Assembly: GCA_014898425.1 (NCBI GenBank)
Contig: RCSZ01000009.1
Coordinates: forward strand, 682,001-746,000
Direction of reading: 5' to 3'
DNA length: 64,000 bases
DNA from: Botryotinia globosa
Taxonomy: Eukaryota; Ascomycota; Leotiomycetes; Helotiales; Sclerotiniaceae
How positions within the stretch are numbered: position 1 is the stretch's first letter; every line of letters starts with the position of its first letter. Made by a program: the position numbers and the translations under genes. The notes under the pieces are model-generated. The model was not told the origin of the DNA. It ran no database searches and was given only the letters and a program-made list of their open reading frames with translations. Positions 47,701 to 61,300 of this stretch are shown piece by piece.

Positions 47701-50700
47701 CATTAGGCAATTACCAACATTTGGAGATCCACTAACATCGTGATAAACGTACCGGGGTACTGCAGGCTGATCTCATTCATATATAATCATATCCTTGAAG
47801 AAAAAGCGGGAATCCCTGACATCTTAGGTTTTGTAAGCCTGGCTACTGCATTTCTTTGCAAAAATGGTCGTAGATATCAAGAAAATTACATCTGGACAGC
47901 AATAATATAGCATCGTCATTGATTGTACAATTTGAGACATCTTATCGCTTCTCCATAAAACATATGTGCCAGTGACCAAAACTTTCAAGCCCAGCGGCCG
48001 AAATACGATTGGTAGCTCGAGACGCGGCATAATCTGGAACTGTGAAGGTTAAGGTTGTATCCGAAGATCAAAGGAAACTTCCTACACTGCATGTCCTTCA
48101 TGTACTGTATATAATTTGTGTATGTAACTTATGCTCCCACGCGTGTTTACAAGGTGAACGGCGCATCAAACGATGTCTAAGCCACATAAACCATTTGACG
48201 TTCTAAATTGGGACAAGAAGAATACATGTAATGTTCAGATCATTTTTCAACATAATAGAATGTTGAATTTGATACGCGATTCTTTCTCGCGTATCGCGTG
48301 ACAAAAACTGAGCACATACCTAATAATCATTTCTATATTAATATCAAGATAGAGAACAGTAAGAGCTTCCAGGTTATTCATCTCCGATTCTCATCTGCAG
48401 ATACAACCGAGAAGGTTTTAACGGCTGACCCCTCCCGAAGAAACAGTTGGTAAATGAGTAGGGAAGCTTTGAAAGTTGACCTCGTCAAAAAGTGGTCTAG
48501 GAACTAAGGCAAAGCGGCGCTTATTACTTTCAATACTACATAAATTTTGGGTCTCTGACCTCTTACAGGTCTCATAATTCCGTGATCTCTCTTATCCCTT
48601 CCAAATAGCCCTCTAGTCTCAATATCCCGTAGCGTGGCTCGGCCGTCAGCTTGCTTAAAAAAAGTCTAGCTTGGAGTACTTCCATTCCACAACTTCACAA
48701 GCGATCTTTTCCATTCCTCAGTTACTCAGAGCATATCACTGCATATTCTTCAACAATCCATATGCAAGCAATCAAGCTCGTGGGGAGCTGTCCGTCATAC
48801 CCGTTCGCTTGAAGGGAGGAGGATCCTATCAAACTTGCATCCTCTCAATACCCTGGTTGATCACAATCAAGCGAACAGATCCTACGAATTTATGCCAGAA
48901 GATAAATACATACACATAAACGTATGTATATACACAGTGCGGTATCGTACAGCATCTTGTGAAGGTCGGATACTTTGGTAATAGATTGGCTGATGTCCGA
49001 TGAAATAGCAAAAGACAGTCAAAACTATCAATAACCAATCGGATAAAAAGTCCACTTAGATCTTCAGTATCTGTATTTCAGAGGTTGTCACGAGAAGCAC
49101 GAGAAGTACCAAAAGTTACCAAGACGCAGATGAAATCGTGCACAACAACATTACATGACCAGGATCAAGATGCAGTACATGAAAAATACGACCTTGCGAC
49201 CCCTTCAACCTTGAAACATTATCATTAAGATTCATTGCGCTTTTGCCTTGCCAATCGCAAATACCTACCAGTAACAGTCAAAACCAGGAAACTTAGGAAA
49301 GCAACAAATTATTCAACGGTAAGAGAATGAATGACTTGAACCACAATACAGAATGAAACACGGATATCTCAAGCTTCAAAGTCAAGCACTTTCGAATCAG
49401 ATAGAATCCTCTCCTTCGTTTACCTAGGGATTTCGAATAATCCTGCAAAGTAAATTATTTACTTCTCATTTCGGACAATTGAAAGAAATTTAACTCTTCG
49501 ATTTCATTGGCGGTCCAAAACCCCCAAGTTGTCCCTCGTCAGCTGGATCTTCCAATCACAAAAGTCAAGTCGGAAAAATACCTTGGAACGCCCAGCTTCA
49601 GAAGATACATTTTACCCGTACCGTACCTCGTCCTTGCGTCTGGCTCAGCAAGTCCTTGAATAGCATTTGTCGAAATACTTACCAGGGTTATAGTTTCCGC
49701 CGTCAGGCCCATGTTTGATAACGACATGGCGGAAAGAGAAAAGAGAAGCCTTCTTGTTTAGCTTTCTGGATCTCTGGTTGAGTTCTTTCCCCTTATTAGA
49801 GTGTCTACATAGTAGATACTTGACCCGGACTAACTCGGCTTGGATTCTTAGTGTTAACTCCTCTTCCACCTATCATTTCGAGTATTTGATAAGTCCGAAA
49901 TAATACCTACCGGTAGGTATTATCTTCTCTTCATCATCCCCACACCTTGTTGTGGTATTGAATAAGAAGAGAGAGAGAGAGACTACCTACCTAGTAAAGC
50001 AAAGGCAAAAAGATAGACGGGCTCGCTTCGAAATCTACTGAACCCCTTCATCTATACCTATCTAGGCAGATTGGAAGTTGAATCTATTAATTAGTCTTTA
50101 TTCGGTCATACTATCATCACTAGTTCATTACCTACCTAGGTAGTAGTTGACTATTTACCTCTTCTCTACTATTGTGTTTGAGGGAAGGATTTCTGTCACT
50201 TTTTAATAAGAATATTATTATATTATGCTTATGTTGGTATAGAAAATATTCCAGCATCGATTTCCCTCTCATAATTTCCCCCATTGAATATTACTTTACT
50301 TGACCTTATCGCCCACCCACCACTAATACTCCATACACGGCATCTTTCCCACGAGTTCGTTGCGAATAAAAGGGCATCTGTTGATCAATGACATGCTTAC
50401 CTGATCTCATTTCTCATCGACGAGACCCCAAGAGAAATCCCAAAGACCCTCGTACGAACAGCTACAAATGCCCACGATTACCATATAACTGCCGAGACCG
50501 AGTCGACTAAGAAAAGCCATGGGGAGGGACATGATTACAAGACTGTGCAGTCAGTACCTGAGAGAGTGTAGAATAGCCGTCGCGCAATTTATCTATCTTG
50601 TAACTATTTATATTTATATATAAAGTGGGAATTGTTTTCATTGTGACCTTGATCCTTTACATAGTTACATGCACACTTATTACATACATACATGTATACA

Positions 50701-51347
50701 TGTATACATATATACATACATACATACCTACCTACCTACCTACCTACATATCTGACATTGTTCATTTTCTGGGGATCCAATCAATCGACATCTGGTTTTG
50801 GCCCTTTCGTTCAAGGGTCCTTTTCCCTTATCCGCTCGGCCTGGTATCAGCAAGCCTTCACCCTACATATATCTATCCACATTATCCACGACTATAACCT
50901 TACACAATATTCACACTATTCACAATATTCACACCACCTTCCACTACACTACCATTACGACACCACTACTACGACTTAATCAAAATCCCTTGATCACCCA
51001 ACAAGTCCAGCTACAGCATTCTTCAGTCGCCCGCATGCATGGTGCAGCAGAACGAATCGCTTCGTTAATGCAGCTGAACGGCTTCTACGCCGCAGTCATC
51101 AAATCTTGGAGCTTGCACTCAAACCTCCTCCAACATCTTTTTATTTTATTTTGCGACGATAGCGCAAACGCGCGCCGAACGTGAAAAGTGTTAGGAGCTG
51201 GGGTCTGGTTTAATATCATATATCTCATCGCCCAATACTGTCCTTGAAAAGTATTTTGGAATTCTTCTCTTCCTTTGTCCTTTTCTTTTTCTCGACCCGT
51301 TCGTTGCGTTGCGTTGCGTTGCGTTCCGTTCCGTTGCGCATTTCGTC
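44726..51347. other. Gene-poor stretch of about 6.6 kb
   Basis: No gene can be firmly supported. A Cys-rich minus-strand frame near 45201-45440 is noted as a finding. An 11-C run lies at about 45189-45199, and ATAC/CTAC microsatellites at about 50683-50756. The part just before 51348 carries a (GCGTT)n repeat at 51303-51325 in the RSC7 leader. Confidence 0.45.
50683..50756. repeat. (TACA)n then (CTAC)n microsatellite
   Basis: Tetranucleotide arrays with a short GTATACAT palindromic stretch. They give Tyr/Ile/Thr-rich spurious frames. Confidence 0.85.
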
Positions 51348-53637
51348 ATGTACTCGGCCGTGACAAATGGTCTTGGAGGGGGTGGTAGTGAAGCTCCATT
51401 TCAACCCACAACTATTAATCCTCAAGCTTTGAATCAAGGTAAACTATAATCTCTACTAGAAAATGTTGACGGGGACTGGAAATGTCTTTTGGAGCTCCAG
51501 TTTCCTTTCCTATATGAATATATCTATCTACCTCCAGCTAGTATAAGTATACTTATATGTTCTTATCTTGCGACGCTATGAACGCTTGACTGACTGAATC
51601 TTGCGATGCGATAGGAGCTCTCAACCCCGCCCAAGCAATTTCACCAAATGAAATTCCTCGAGGAATTAAAAGAAGTCGCTCTCCTGATACACATAATGGA
51701 ATACCACAGGTCGATAATCACATAGATGACGGTATGGTATCACTCCTCATATATTCGGCTTTCGCTTTATTCACACTTGCCCTAACAATATGTTACATGC
51801 GCACTTACTGTACCCTTTCAAGAGATATTGCTGACACTTGTATCTTGTTCTAGGTGACTCAAAGCCCCGAAAGAGAGGAAGACCGATGAAGTTGAAGTCG
51901 GCCGTCAATACCTCAGAAAATTCCAAACAAAGCCAAATGCCACATTCAACTTCAACCTCAAGCCAAAGTGGCCAGCCGCAGACTCCCCAGTCGCAGCACA
52001 CGGTCTTACCTCATAACCGTACACCAGGCTCAAACTTGGCTCAAACGCCCGTTCCTAAACAAACTCCCAAGGCAGTCATCAAAGCTTTACCCACTGTGAG
52101 GGATCACACCACCGACCAGTTAGGTGCAGAGGGGGATGAGTATATTCCACGAGAATATGATGAGCAGGGTGAGAAAAAGGTCTCAGCTATGGGCCATTTA
52201 ACAGATGGACGCGAATACCGGTGTCGAACATTCTATGTACCAAATCGAGGAGATAAATTATTCATGTTGGCAACAGAGTGTGCCAGAGTACTAGGATATC
52301 GGGATTCATACCTCCTGTTCAACAAGAATAGATCTCTCTACAAGATCATCGCCACCCAAGCAGAGAAGGAAGATTTGATCCACCAAGAAATCTTGCCTTT
52401 CTCTTACCGCTCTCGCCAAATAGCGATTGTGACTGCAAAATCCATGTTCCGGCAATTTGGTAGCAGAGTTATCGTAAATGGGCGTCGGGTCAGAGATGAT
52501 TATTGGGAAACGAAAGCACGTAAGCAAGGGTTCACTGAAGATGATCTTGCTGGGGAAAAGAGACCGGGCGCAGCAAAAGCCCGAGATGCCGCCGCTGCTG
52601 CCGAAGCTTCCGCTGCTCTTGCTGCAAGTCACCATCATGGCGATATTTACAGCAATGGTCCAGGACATTATGGGTACCCGCAAGCGGCGGTTCCATCTGC
52701 TATGATGGGGATTCCTAGTGCCACTAATCCACTGCCCATGATAACCACTCTTGCGCCAGAACAAACCGATATGCGTTTGAGAGACTACAGCAGCATTCAA
52801 CGTCCAAGACAAGAACTAGCCGGGACCGCGTACCAAGATAGGACTCAACCTAGCTCGCATGCCGATTTATCAAACCATGTAAACCAAGCAGCTGAATATA
52901 GTAAGCAGATCAATCAACAACGGAGTCGCAGTCACGACTATCTGGAACGAAGATGGAGACAACCTCATGAGGTGTCTGGAGGTAATATTGTGCAAGCTAC
53001 GGGTAATCACGACGGTCTTCCATCTGCACAGACTTTGCGTTCGCCACGAGCATCACAAAGTATTGCGCAGCAACCAATCTTGGCACATCAGAACCCACAG
53101 AATCTTTCATACTCGCAGGCTTCTCATCAACCCGGTATTGTCTCACAGCCTCCGATCAGAAGTGCACCACCAAGACAGGAGCAGGCTGCCAGACGATCTC
53201 CCAGCATACCAATTGCGTCTGCGAGCAGCATGAATCAAGGGACAAATTCTTATCAATTCACGTCTCAGAATCAGATGTGGCCATCAAGTCAACCACAGCA
53301 GCAGTCCCCACAGCACCATGCGTTCAACCCAAGCTACCCATCCCATCCTAGTCAGCAATCGCCACATATACAACAATCTCCTCATCAACCTCCTCCTCCA
53401 CCACTTCGACAATCAGGAAGCAATCCTCAAATGCAACCCGCACTACAATATTCTGGTATGCAAGGAATGGGGCAAAATTATGCAGCACCAAATCGAAATA
53501 TTTATCAACCTGAGTCAAACAACCATCAATATATGCAACCTACAACCTCCGGTCCCCAGCCTAGCTCTCAAGGCTGGGCTCCACAACAACCTACTGGAAC
53601 TAGTGCTGGCTGGGGTTGGACAGGTCAACCGCAATAG
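51348..53637 (+). CDS. RSC7: RSC7/SWP82-type chromatin remodelling subunit
   Basis: A nuclear subunit of RSC or SWI/SNF remodelling complexes. Three exons are inferred: 51348-51438, 51615-51731 and 51854-53637. The introns are 176 nt and 122 nt, and the three exons total 663 codons. The N-terminal part contains an AT-hook-like basic motif (KPRKRGRPMKLK). The conserved CRC-subunit domain runs from about GHLTDGREYRCRTFYVP through ECARVLGYRDSYLLFNKN to SMFRQFGSRVIVNGRRVRDD. The C-terminal 350 residues are a Gln/Pro/Ser-rich disordered tail ending in GWGWTGQPQ. The start at 51350's codon (MYSAVTNG) is chosen because it gives a continuous spliced frame with no other upstream ATG in frame. The long gene-free region upstream may hold regulatory sequence. 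Confidence 0.92.
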
Positions 53638-56400
53638 ATGGAGATACAAGGCCGAATATTGCAGTCAACGTAGACGATGGCATCACAACGTAGAATGAAT
53701 GCGAGAAAACGGGAATGAAACGGAGGATGATACACCCCTCGAGATTAATATGATTGCGTATGCTACTCCCATAATTCGGCCTGTCCATCCTCCGACGTAT
53801 CTTACATCGAATATTCTCCAGCAATGGTGGAATGCGTTTACATCACAACACAGCATTGTTCTGTTCCGGTTCTCCCATGCTAGAGCATTATCATATGCCA
53901 AGCATCAAAATGGACTGCCTTTCTGTATAGCTATGGCATGTTTCATTTTTCCAAGGCTCTTATTTTTTATTGTTTGTTCATTCAACCACTTTTGCAGTTT
54001 TATACCTGATCTTTTCTTTTCTTTTGCTTCTCTTTCTCGATGTACTTTTCCTCTTCTGTTATTAACATCACACCACTTAATTTCTTCCCGGGTGCCTTTT
54101 CTTTGAAGATGAAAGGTACCCTGGCAACTTCGCTCTTATTGTTGCGTTAACTACCTTTGTCTGTTCCTTGTTCTCTTTTACCTCACAAATTTCAATGTGT
54201 GAGGATTCTTTGGTTGGTTGCAACGAAATGCATATGAGCTAAGGGTTAGCTTCGTTGATTGTTTTTCTCTCTAAGCAAGGGCATGCATCGATGGATTTGT
54301 TTGTTTACTTCTTGCCGATTTCAAGAGCATGGGGTATTATGGCTGGTTAGGATATACACTTTTGCATTGCGTGCAAGGCTTTGGCATATGATGGATAGGG
54401 ATTGATTTAACTGGGCTATACCCGTTGTGGAAGCACATACTGGACGTAAGGGTCGAATGGATGATTGTGTGGGTGGGATCGGAGGATGGAGTTTGGAAGG
54501 GAATACCTCTCAGTTTGTTTTGTGTCTTGAGAATTTGTAAACATTTCCGTTTTTTATCAAGGGCATATTTATCGAGTCCTGGCTATCTGTCATATGTTCT
54601 TTGTTGTGTTGTTTATCTTGAGTTGAGAATTCCAATTGTTTGTGTGGTGCGTGTCGTTGCATTATGGATGGATGGGTGGAGGGATGGTGGTGGTGTGGCT
54701 TTTGTGTGTTGCGTGATGACGATGATGTTGATGATAATGATCGAAGGGATACTGAGTTGAAAGCGAATCTGTATTCGTGGGGTGGAGCGAAATAATGCAC
54801 GGGGGATGGTATTTGAGAGGTGGGATCAGGGAGTGGTATATGAGGGGATGAAATGTAGTGGGCTGAAATGGGATGGGTATATACATGCATGGATACGGAT
54901 GGAAAGGGAAATAGAGATGTGGAATAACTTGCATACTCTGAGGAAAGTGGAATATTGAAATATTAGTAATAATTCTTTTGATTTTTGTTTTTGTGTATGG
55001 TTTTTGTGTAATATTCCATGGGTTTGTGATGTGTGATTGTAAGGAGATTCTGTTCTTGGTTGGTATGAGTGGTGGTGAGGTGATGGTGATTGTGTTTGGA
55101 TGTTGGTATGGGGATGTTGGTTTTGGTGTTGATTAATCTTGATCATAATATCGAGAATAATCAACTTAATCCATCAACGTGTGCTGTTTGGAATTTTGAA
55201 TGGTTTCCTCTTTGAACCTAGGGATTGGGGAGTTGATGGTTGAGATGATGGTTGAGATGATGGTTGAGATTCGATGGATATTTGGTTATTTAGGTGGGTG
55301 GATAGATTTTTGGAAATAGGATAAGAGGGGATAGAGGGATTTTAGGGTCTGAGATTGAGGGGATGGAGTTGAGGGATTGAGGGATGGGATTGAGGGATGG
55401 GATTGAGGGATGGTATTGAGGGGATGGTATTGAGAGGGTATTGAGATGATGGGATTCAAATGAGGAGGCTCTTGGAGTTGATATACCAAGGTTGATAATG
55501 GTGTTGAAGTGGAGTTTGTTTGAGTGGCTAGATGGGTGGTATAAGAGTTTGAGGGTTTGGATTTTTGGTTCTTTTTTTGCTTTCTGCTTTTTGCTTTCTG
55601 CTTTTTGCTTTCTGCTTTCTGCTTTCTGCTTTGTTTTTTGGGGGTTCTGGGTTTCTGGGTTTCTGGGTTTCTGGGTTTTTTTCTTGGAATGGGGTGAGGT
55701 GTTAGTGAGGGGGGTTTTGGAGGGAAGGTGGTGGGTGGGGGTGGCGGGATGATAGGGTGATAGGATGGATGGAATAAATGAGATGGAGTGAATGAGATGG
55801 GGTGAGGAAGTGAGGTTGGGAACTATGTTGTGAGGTGATGAAATGGAATGGAATGGATGAGGTGGGTAAGATGGGATGCGCAGTATATCATTTATATTAT
55901 AGGAATTTCTCGGATAAGATGAGATTCTGGGATGGGATGAGATTGGATTGGATTGGATAAAACTCGATAGAGGGATTTGAATGTAGGGTTGGAAATGTAG
56001 GGTTGAAAATGTGGGAGATCTTGGGATATGTAAGTTGAAGATGTGATTTGGGGATGAGATTCAGGGAAAGAGGGGAAAGAAGAGAAAGATAGATTGGAGA
56101 TGTGGATATTAATGTTTCAGTGTTTTTTATGGAGAAGGGAGAAAGGTAGTTAAGAGGAAATGTTAAGGGGTCGTGAGTGGAAGGTTGGGGGGAGTGGGGA
56201 TTGTTCAAATGGAAGCAGGAGAGGTTCAAGAGTTGGATAAAAAAGTACTGATGAAGTATTTTATTAGAATCTCCCAAATTTATCCCTGTATTCTATATAT
56301 TATCACTGCTAACTTTCCAATTGAGTATCTATCTATCTATCTAACTGTCTATCTATCAATATGCACGCTTAATATTCCTTTCCTTCCTATCCGCGCAAAT
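53638..56400. other. G/T-rich low-complexity intergenic stretch
   Basis: 3' flank of RSC7 followed by about 1.8 kb (54430-56220) in which the plus strand is G/T/A-rich and C-poor. Contains (TGCTTTC)n at about 55574-55632 and (GGGTTTCT)n at about 55645-55680. No gene. Confidence 0.55.
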
Positions 56401-57698
56401 CTAAATCAAAGCATTTGTAATCTCCAACTCAACACCCTCGTCTGTTTTTCCTACAACTTTCAAACTTTCCAAGTCTTTCACAACCCAATCGGCGCCGGCT
56501 TCGACGACTTGCTCAATGGTGTGTGTGGTTACTACAGCTAGGACTTTGCATCCGGCTGCTTTGCCGGCGCGGATACCGGCGGGACTGTCCTCGAGGACCA
56601 GGAGGGAGCCGTCGGGGGCGGAGGAGAGGTTGAGTTTGGCTTTTCCCATGTTGTAGCAAGCTGGGGGGGAGGTGTTAGTGTGTTTTGGGGGGATGGGGGT
56701 TCTAAGAGAGAATTAGTGAGGGATACGAACCTGGATCAGGCTTTCCATTGGGAACATCTTCAGCGACGACGAGATGCTCTGGGATAGGGAGTTTGAGGAC
56801 ATTGAGCCAGCCGGTCACGAGGGGGGAAGTGCCGGATGTGACGATAGCCCAGGGGTGGGAGGCGCTGGTTAGAGAGGAGAGGAGGGAGCGGGCGCCGGGA
56901 ATTTCGACGGCGTCGTCGCCGTAGTTTTTGGGGAGGAGTCCTTCCATGTATTTTATGTCTGGGTGGAGTGTTAGGTTGTGGGTGATTGCAAATTGAGGAG
57001 GGGGGTGGTGAAATAGATTAATGTATTGATGATGGTATGTGAAGTTGAAGAAGTGGAACTTTGGCGATGCCAATGTGGGCTTGAATAGATACATTGTGGA
57101 TGAGAAGAGCCAGAAATTGGTCGCCCTCTCGATTAGTTTGAATCTCCTCCGTAATCTAGCTAGAATACGAATTCCACTCGGATTGAGCCTCTACTACCCC
57201 CTTCAAACCCCGTCACACCTTCGGATAGAATAAGACTCAACAAGCTAAACCTTCTTTTCGAAGCATTCTCGTAAGGCTTCGCTAGTAGGTAGTATGAGAA
57301 AACCGAGCAAAACACTTCTTGCCGATTTAAGGGTAGACGAACAGGGTGACAGCAATAGAAACATGATTGAAAGTTCAAGACTAGCAGATGACAAAAAACA
57401 GAGCTTACAATCCCAATTTGCTTTCTCTGGAGCAATAATCTTCAAGACATCAATACTTCTCCTTCCATGACTTGTCTGTAAAATCACACTAGGATCTACT
57501 CCTATTTCTTTACCTAACCTGGCAACTTTTGTTATTCAAAATCTCTCATGGTCATTATTGGAAAGGAGAATCTTACTGATGCCAATGTTTAACGATAGCA
57601 TCGGTACTATCAATAATAGTACCATCCATATCGAAAAGTAGCCCCTTAAAGACCACTTTTTGAGGTGGAGCAGAAAACTCTCTCGGAATAGAGCCCAT
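56401..57698 (-). CDS. HAD-family phosphatase, glycerol-3-phosphatase (GPP) type
   Basis: A cytosolic haloacid-dehalogenase phosphatase likely to release glycerol from glycerol-3-phosphate (osmolyte and redox role). The related 2-deoxyglucose-6-phosphatases cannot be excluded. Four exons, 57698-57577, 57518-57409, 56958-56731 and 56660-56401, give 239 residues. The HAD motifs are complete: the nucleophile motif LLFDMDGTIIDSTDAI, motif II AIVTSGTS, the Lys in NGKPDP, and the acidic motif LEDSPAGIRAG. The usual cap sequence contains SHGRRSIDVLKIIAPE. Intron 2 (56959-57408) is 450 nt, far longer than its neighbours. Divergent from NUG1 across 616 bp. Confidence 0.9.
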
Positions 57699-58314
57699 GG
57701 TTTGTCCTTTTACAAAAATAATTGAATCAAATATAATGAGAAGATCGCGGCGATCAAAACACAAGTAACCGTAAGTAAATTGGTGGGGTGGATGTTGAGA
57801 TATGTGAAATTGGCGAGAGAGACCCTTTGACCCGTCTAAATCCGACTAAAACTTTGCAATTCTCCTCCTCAAATCAGATATGCAACAAAACTTTTTTTGT
57901 TGATAGATTCAGACCTCGTGATTGTTAAATCGTTGAGTGAATTTTTTGAAAAGTTTCTTGGGGAGTGGCAAGATTAAATAGAGAATGAGGAATGAAGGAA
58001 AGTAATGATGATTGATTCTGACTCTATATGAAGACAGTTGACGTGGGCGGGGAGCACAAGCAATAAGTAGAAGCGTCTAATAAGGGAGTGTGCTCATCTC
58101 CATTGAAGCGGGCGGAATCATGTGACAATATTGTCGGAGCTGCGTGATTAGGATTAGTGAGAAGAAGCTAGAGATAAAATGGCTTAGCGTCGATGGATTA
58201 GAAAATAATTTTAGTGCGATAAGGATTTGGAAAATCGAAAAATTCCATTATCGAAAATACTACAGTTAAGGTCAACAACAGCATCTATTTGAGAATTGCA
58301 CAACAGTACTCAAG
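57699..58314. promoter_or_regulatory. Divergent promoter region, HAD phosphatase and NUG1
   Basis: The 616 bp between two start codons must carry both promoters. No specific site is claimed. Confidence 0.5.
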
Positions 58315-59971
58315 ATGCCTAAAGTCGGAAGTAAGTGAATGATCTATGTTGTCATTCTTCAAAGGATTTAACAACTAATTGATTTGCAATTCAGAGCCAA
58401 AGAGTAAACGTGTTCCAGTGCGTCTTCGTCACAAGATCGAGAAAGCATCAGTCGCGAAACAAAAGAAAGCTCGTAAAGAGGGAAAGAAAAATCCAGAATG
58501 GCGATCGCGATTAAAGAAGGATCCTGGAATTCCAAATTTGTTCCCATATAAAGACAAGATCTTGCAAGAGATTGAGGAAGGAAGAAGGAGGAAGACTGAA
58601 GAGGCTGCGAAACGACGAGCCGATGCGAAGGCTACCAAGACTGGAGAGCAAGTGGAGAGAGAGGTAGAGGCTAGAATGGAAGGTGTTGATGAGGAGGACA
58701 TTGAGCTTATGGACGAGGACGAGGACATGGACGATGATGATGACGATTCTAATCCGATGGCAGCTTTACTTGCTAGTGCCAAAGCTGCTGCGGCGCAATA
58801 CGAAGATGACCTTGTTAGTGGAGATGAGATGGACGAGGATGATGATTCCGAATCAGAAGAAGATGATGCATTCGATGGTGTTAAGCTCTCCGGATTACCT
58901 ACGCGAAAAGATGGATCAAGAAAAGCTTTCGACAAGGTTTTCAAGCAAGTTGTGGATCAGGCAGATGTTGTTCTATATGTCCTCGATGCTCGCGATCCCG
59001 AAGGTACCCGATCGAAGGAAGTCGAACGTATGGTTATGGCTGCTGCAAGTGGTGGAAAGAGATTGATTCTCATTCTCAACAAAATCGATCTTATTCCTCC
59101 TCCAGTCCTCAAAGCATGGCTCATTCATCTCCGAAGATATTTCCCAACCTTACCATTACGAGCTTCTGGACCAGCAGCAAACGCACATACTTTCAATCAC
59201 AGTCAATTGACTGTTAAAAGTACTTCACAAACACTTTTCAAGGCTTTGAAATCATTCGCTGCAGCAAAACAACTCAAGCGTTCTGTTTCTGTTGGTGTTA
59301 TTGGATATCCTAACGTTGGAAAATCTTCAGTCATCAATGCCCTTACATCCCGTCTTGGTGGTGCTGGTGCAGCATGCCCAGTTGGTGCTGAAGCCGGTGT
59401 CACTACATCTCTCCGATCAGTCAAGATCGATAGCAAATTGACCTTACTCGATTCTCCTGGTATTGTTTTCCCAACCGCCGGCGATAACTCCAAGGCATCG
59501 AAAATTGAAGAGCAAGCTAGACTTGTTCTCCTTAACGCTATTCCCCCCAAGCAAATTGAGGACCCTGTACCGGCAGTTACTCTGTTATTGAAGAGATTGG
59601 GCGCTTCCCAAGATATGCTCAACAAACTTATGGATGTCTATGGATTACCACCATTAGTTTCTGTCAATGGCGATTCGACTTCTGATTTCCTAATCCAAGT
59701 CGCCAGAAAGAGAGGAAGACTTGGAAAGGGTGGTGTACCAAATATCAGCAGTGCTGCTACAACAGTCATCACAGATTGGAGAGATGGTAGAATTCAAGGA
59801 TGGATGGATGCACCTGTTTTGGCCATCGCACCAGAGAAGATTGCTGGTGCCGCCGTTGGCGAGGATGTCAAGGGTGACCAAAAGGAGATTGTTAAAGAGT
59901 GGGCTGAAGAATTCAAGTTGGAGGGATTATGGGGAGATAATTCTTCAAAGGATGAGGCTATGGAGGAATAG
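58315..59971 (+). CDS. NUG1: NUG1, nucleolar GTPase for 60S ribosome export
   Basis: A nucleostemin-family GTPase required for 60S subunit maturation and export. A 16-nt first exon (MPKVGK) and a 64-nt intron (58331-58394) precede a long second exon, 530 residues in all. The Lys/Arg-rich N-terminus (KRVPVRLRHKIEKAS and on) contains the nucleolar and RNA-binding stretch, followed by two acidic blocks (DEDEDMDDDDDD, DEDDDSESEEDD). The GTPase domain is circularly permuted, as in this family: G4 NKIDL precedes G1 GYPNVGKSS and G3 DSPG. Every motif is intact. The tiny first exon is typical of this family's gene structure in filamentous fungi (inference). Confidence 0.95.
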
Positions 59972-61159
59972 ATTTTGCTGGATGGAAACAGTGAGGAATA
60001 TCTTGTGCATGATCATCAGTATGTGATTATCAGTATGGTGTTTGGCGTAATGGCTGGGTTCAAAAGTTGGCCAGGTCAGTCGGTTGTAGATATAAATTAC
60101 AACAAAATAATCAACTACATATGATGAACAATTTCGATTGACAAACTTTTTGTGTTTTATTTAGCGATACCCCGGTTTTCAAGCCTTCAAGTGGAGTGGG
60201 CATCTTTCAATTGTATCAATCGAGATGTGTAAATTGTGTTAAATCCGATCTACACAACAAGGCCCATTGCTTGAAGTCTTGAAGTTAACAGAATATAATG
60301 TTTGAAATCAATCCGTGCTATTGGTTTCATTGTGCATGGGTATTTGATGCGATAGAGCTTAAATGTTTAAGGGTTCTTCACACCATAGGAGCTAATTTTT
60401 TTACAAAATAGTTCTGGTCAAAATAGTTCTAGTCAGAATAGTTTGTACGCGTTTCTGAGTTCAATTTTAAGCAAGAATGAGATCATCTACTACAAATATA
60501 CTAACACAAGCAAATGTATTCTTATGCCTACCTAATCCATGGAAGATTTCTCGGGAAGAAGCTTTGTTCGACGCGGACCCCGATGATTTCGTATCAATTT
60601 GCTGGCTCGAGGAGGACGGCGATATAATGAAAGACCCCCCTACTGCTACCTTTGGTTTTAGAAAGGGGAGATTTTTTAGACTGTATTTTGTTGTAACATC
60701 ATCTGGATTGTTGTTTCCCAGCTACTATAGTCATTCGATATCAAAGCTAGCTCTTCTGATGAGATTAGCGAGCGTATCCCAATTGATCCCCTTGTATATG
60801 TTTACAGCTTAGTCAAGCGGAATCTTCGTTTCCAAGGTTCATTTAACCTATGTGCTTCTTGGGTACACGATGCTATCGCAAAATATGGTGATATTTATAG
60901 TAGAGATTATATATCTCTACTATGATTTATATTGCTGGCGAGAAAGTCATATGAGGGGCATGTTCGATCCGGGAGTGGGTGAACTTGATGATAAAGATTA
61001 TACGATTTAGAGTTAGTGCTATGAATGATTAAAGTTAAGCTCAAAAAATTAAGAGAGAATTAGAAACACATCTTCTTCCCCTCCGTAGATATCTCCCACA
61101 TACAGAATCATAAGATAGCAGCGTTCTACAACTGGTGCATTTTTGCTCTAGGCCGACGA
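59972..61159. other. Intergenic, no firm gene
   Basis: An open frame at 60477-60812 (111 codons, acidic middle part) has no recognisable domain. I do not call it. The rest is AT-rich 3' flank. Confidence 0.45.
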
Positions 61160-61300
61160 GTTGTAAACGGAATATCTCCTCGACAACCGCAATGAGGTAT
61201 GGCAAGCTGGTCTGCCATTTGGTGCTGGGAATCAGTCATGGCCCACAACGGCATCCAGCTGTTCGCGCGCCTCGGTAAGAACGGCGGTCTTGCGTGATAC
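61160..61300 (-). pseudogene. Cytochrome P450 fragment
   Basis: On the minus strand the frame reads AREQLDAVVGHD and then, after a 1-base shift, LPYLIAVVEEIFR. This is the P450 segment between I-helix and K-helix (normally REQLDAVVG, LPYL and a following EE/KE.RW). A stop follows the first piece and no heme loop was found within 250 bp either side. It is a short remnant, unrelated in frame to the P450 at 10.3 kb. Confidence 0.55.

Noticed and set aside
60477..60812. 111-codon plus-strand frame
   Set aside because: Contains an acidic stretch but no known domain or neighbouring exons; not enough to call a gene.
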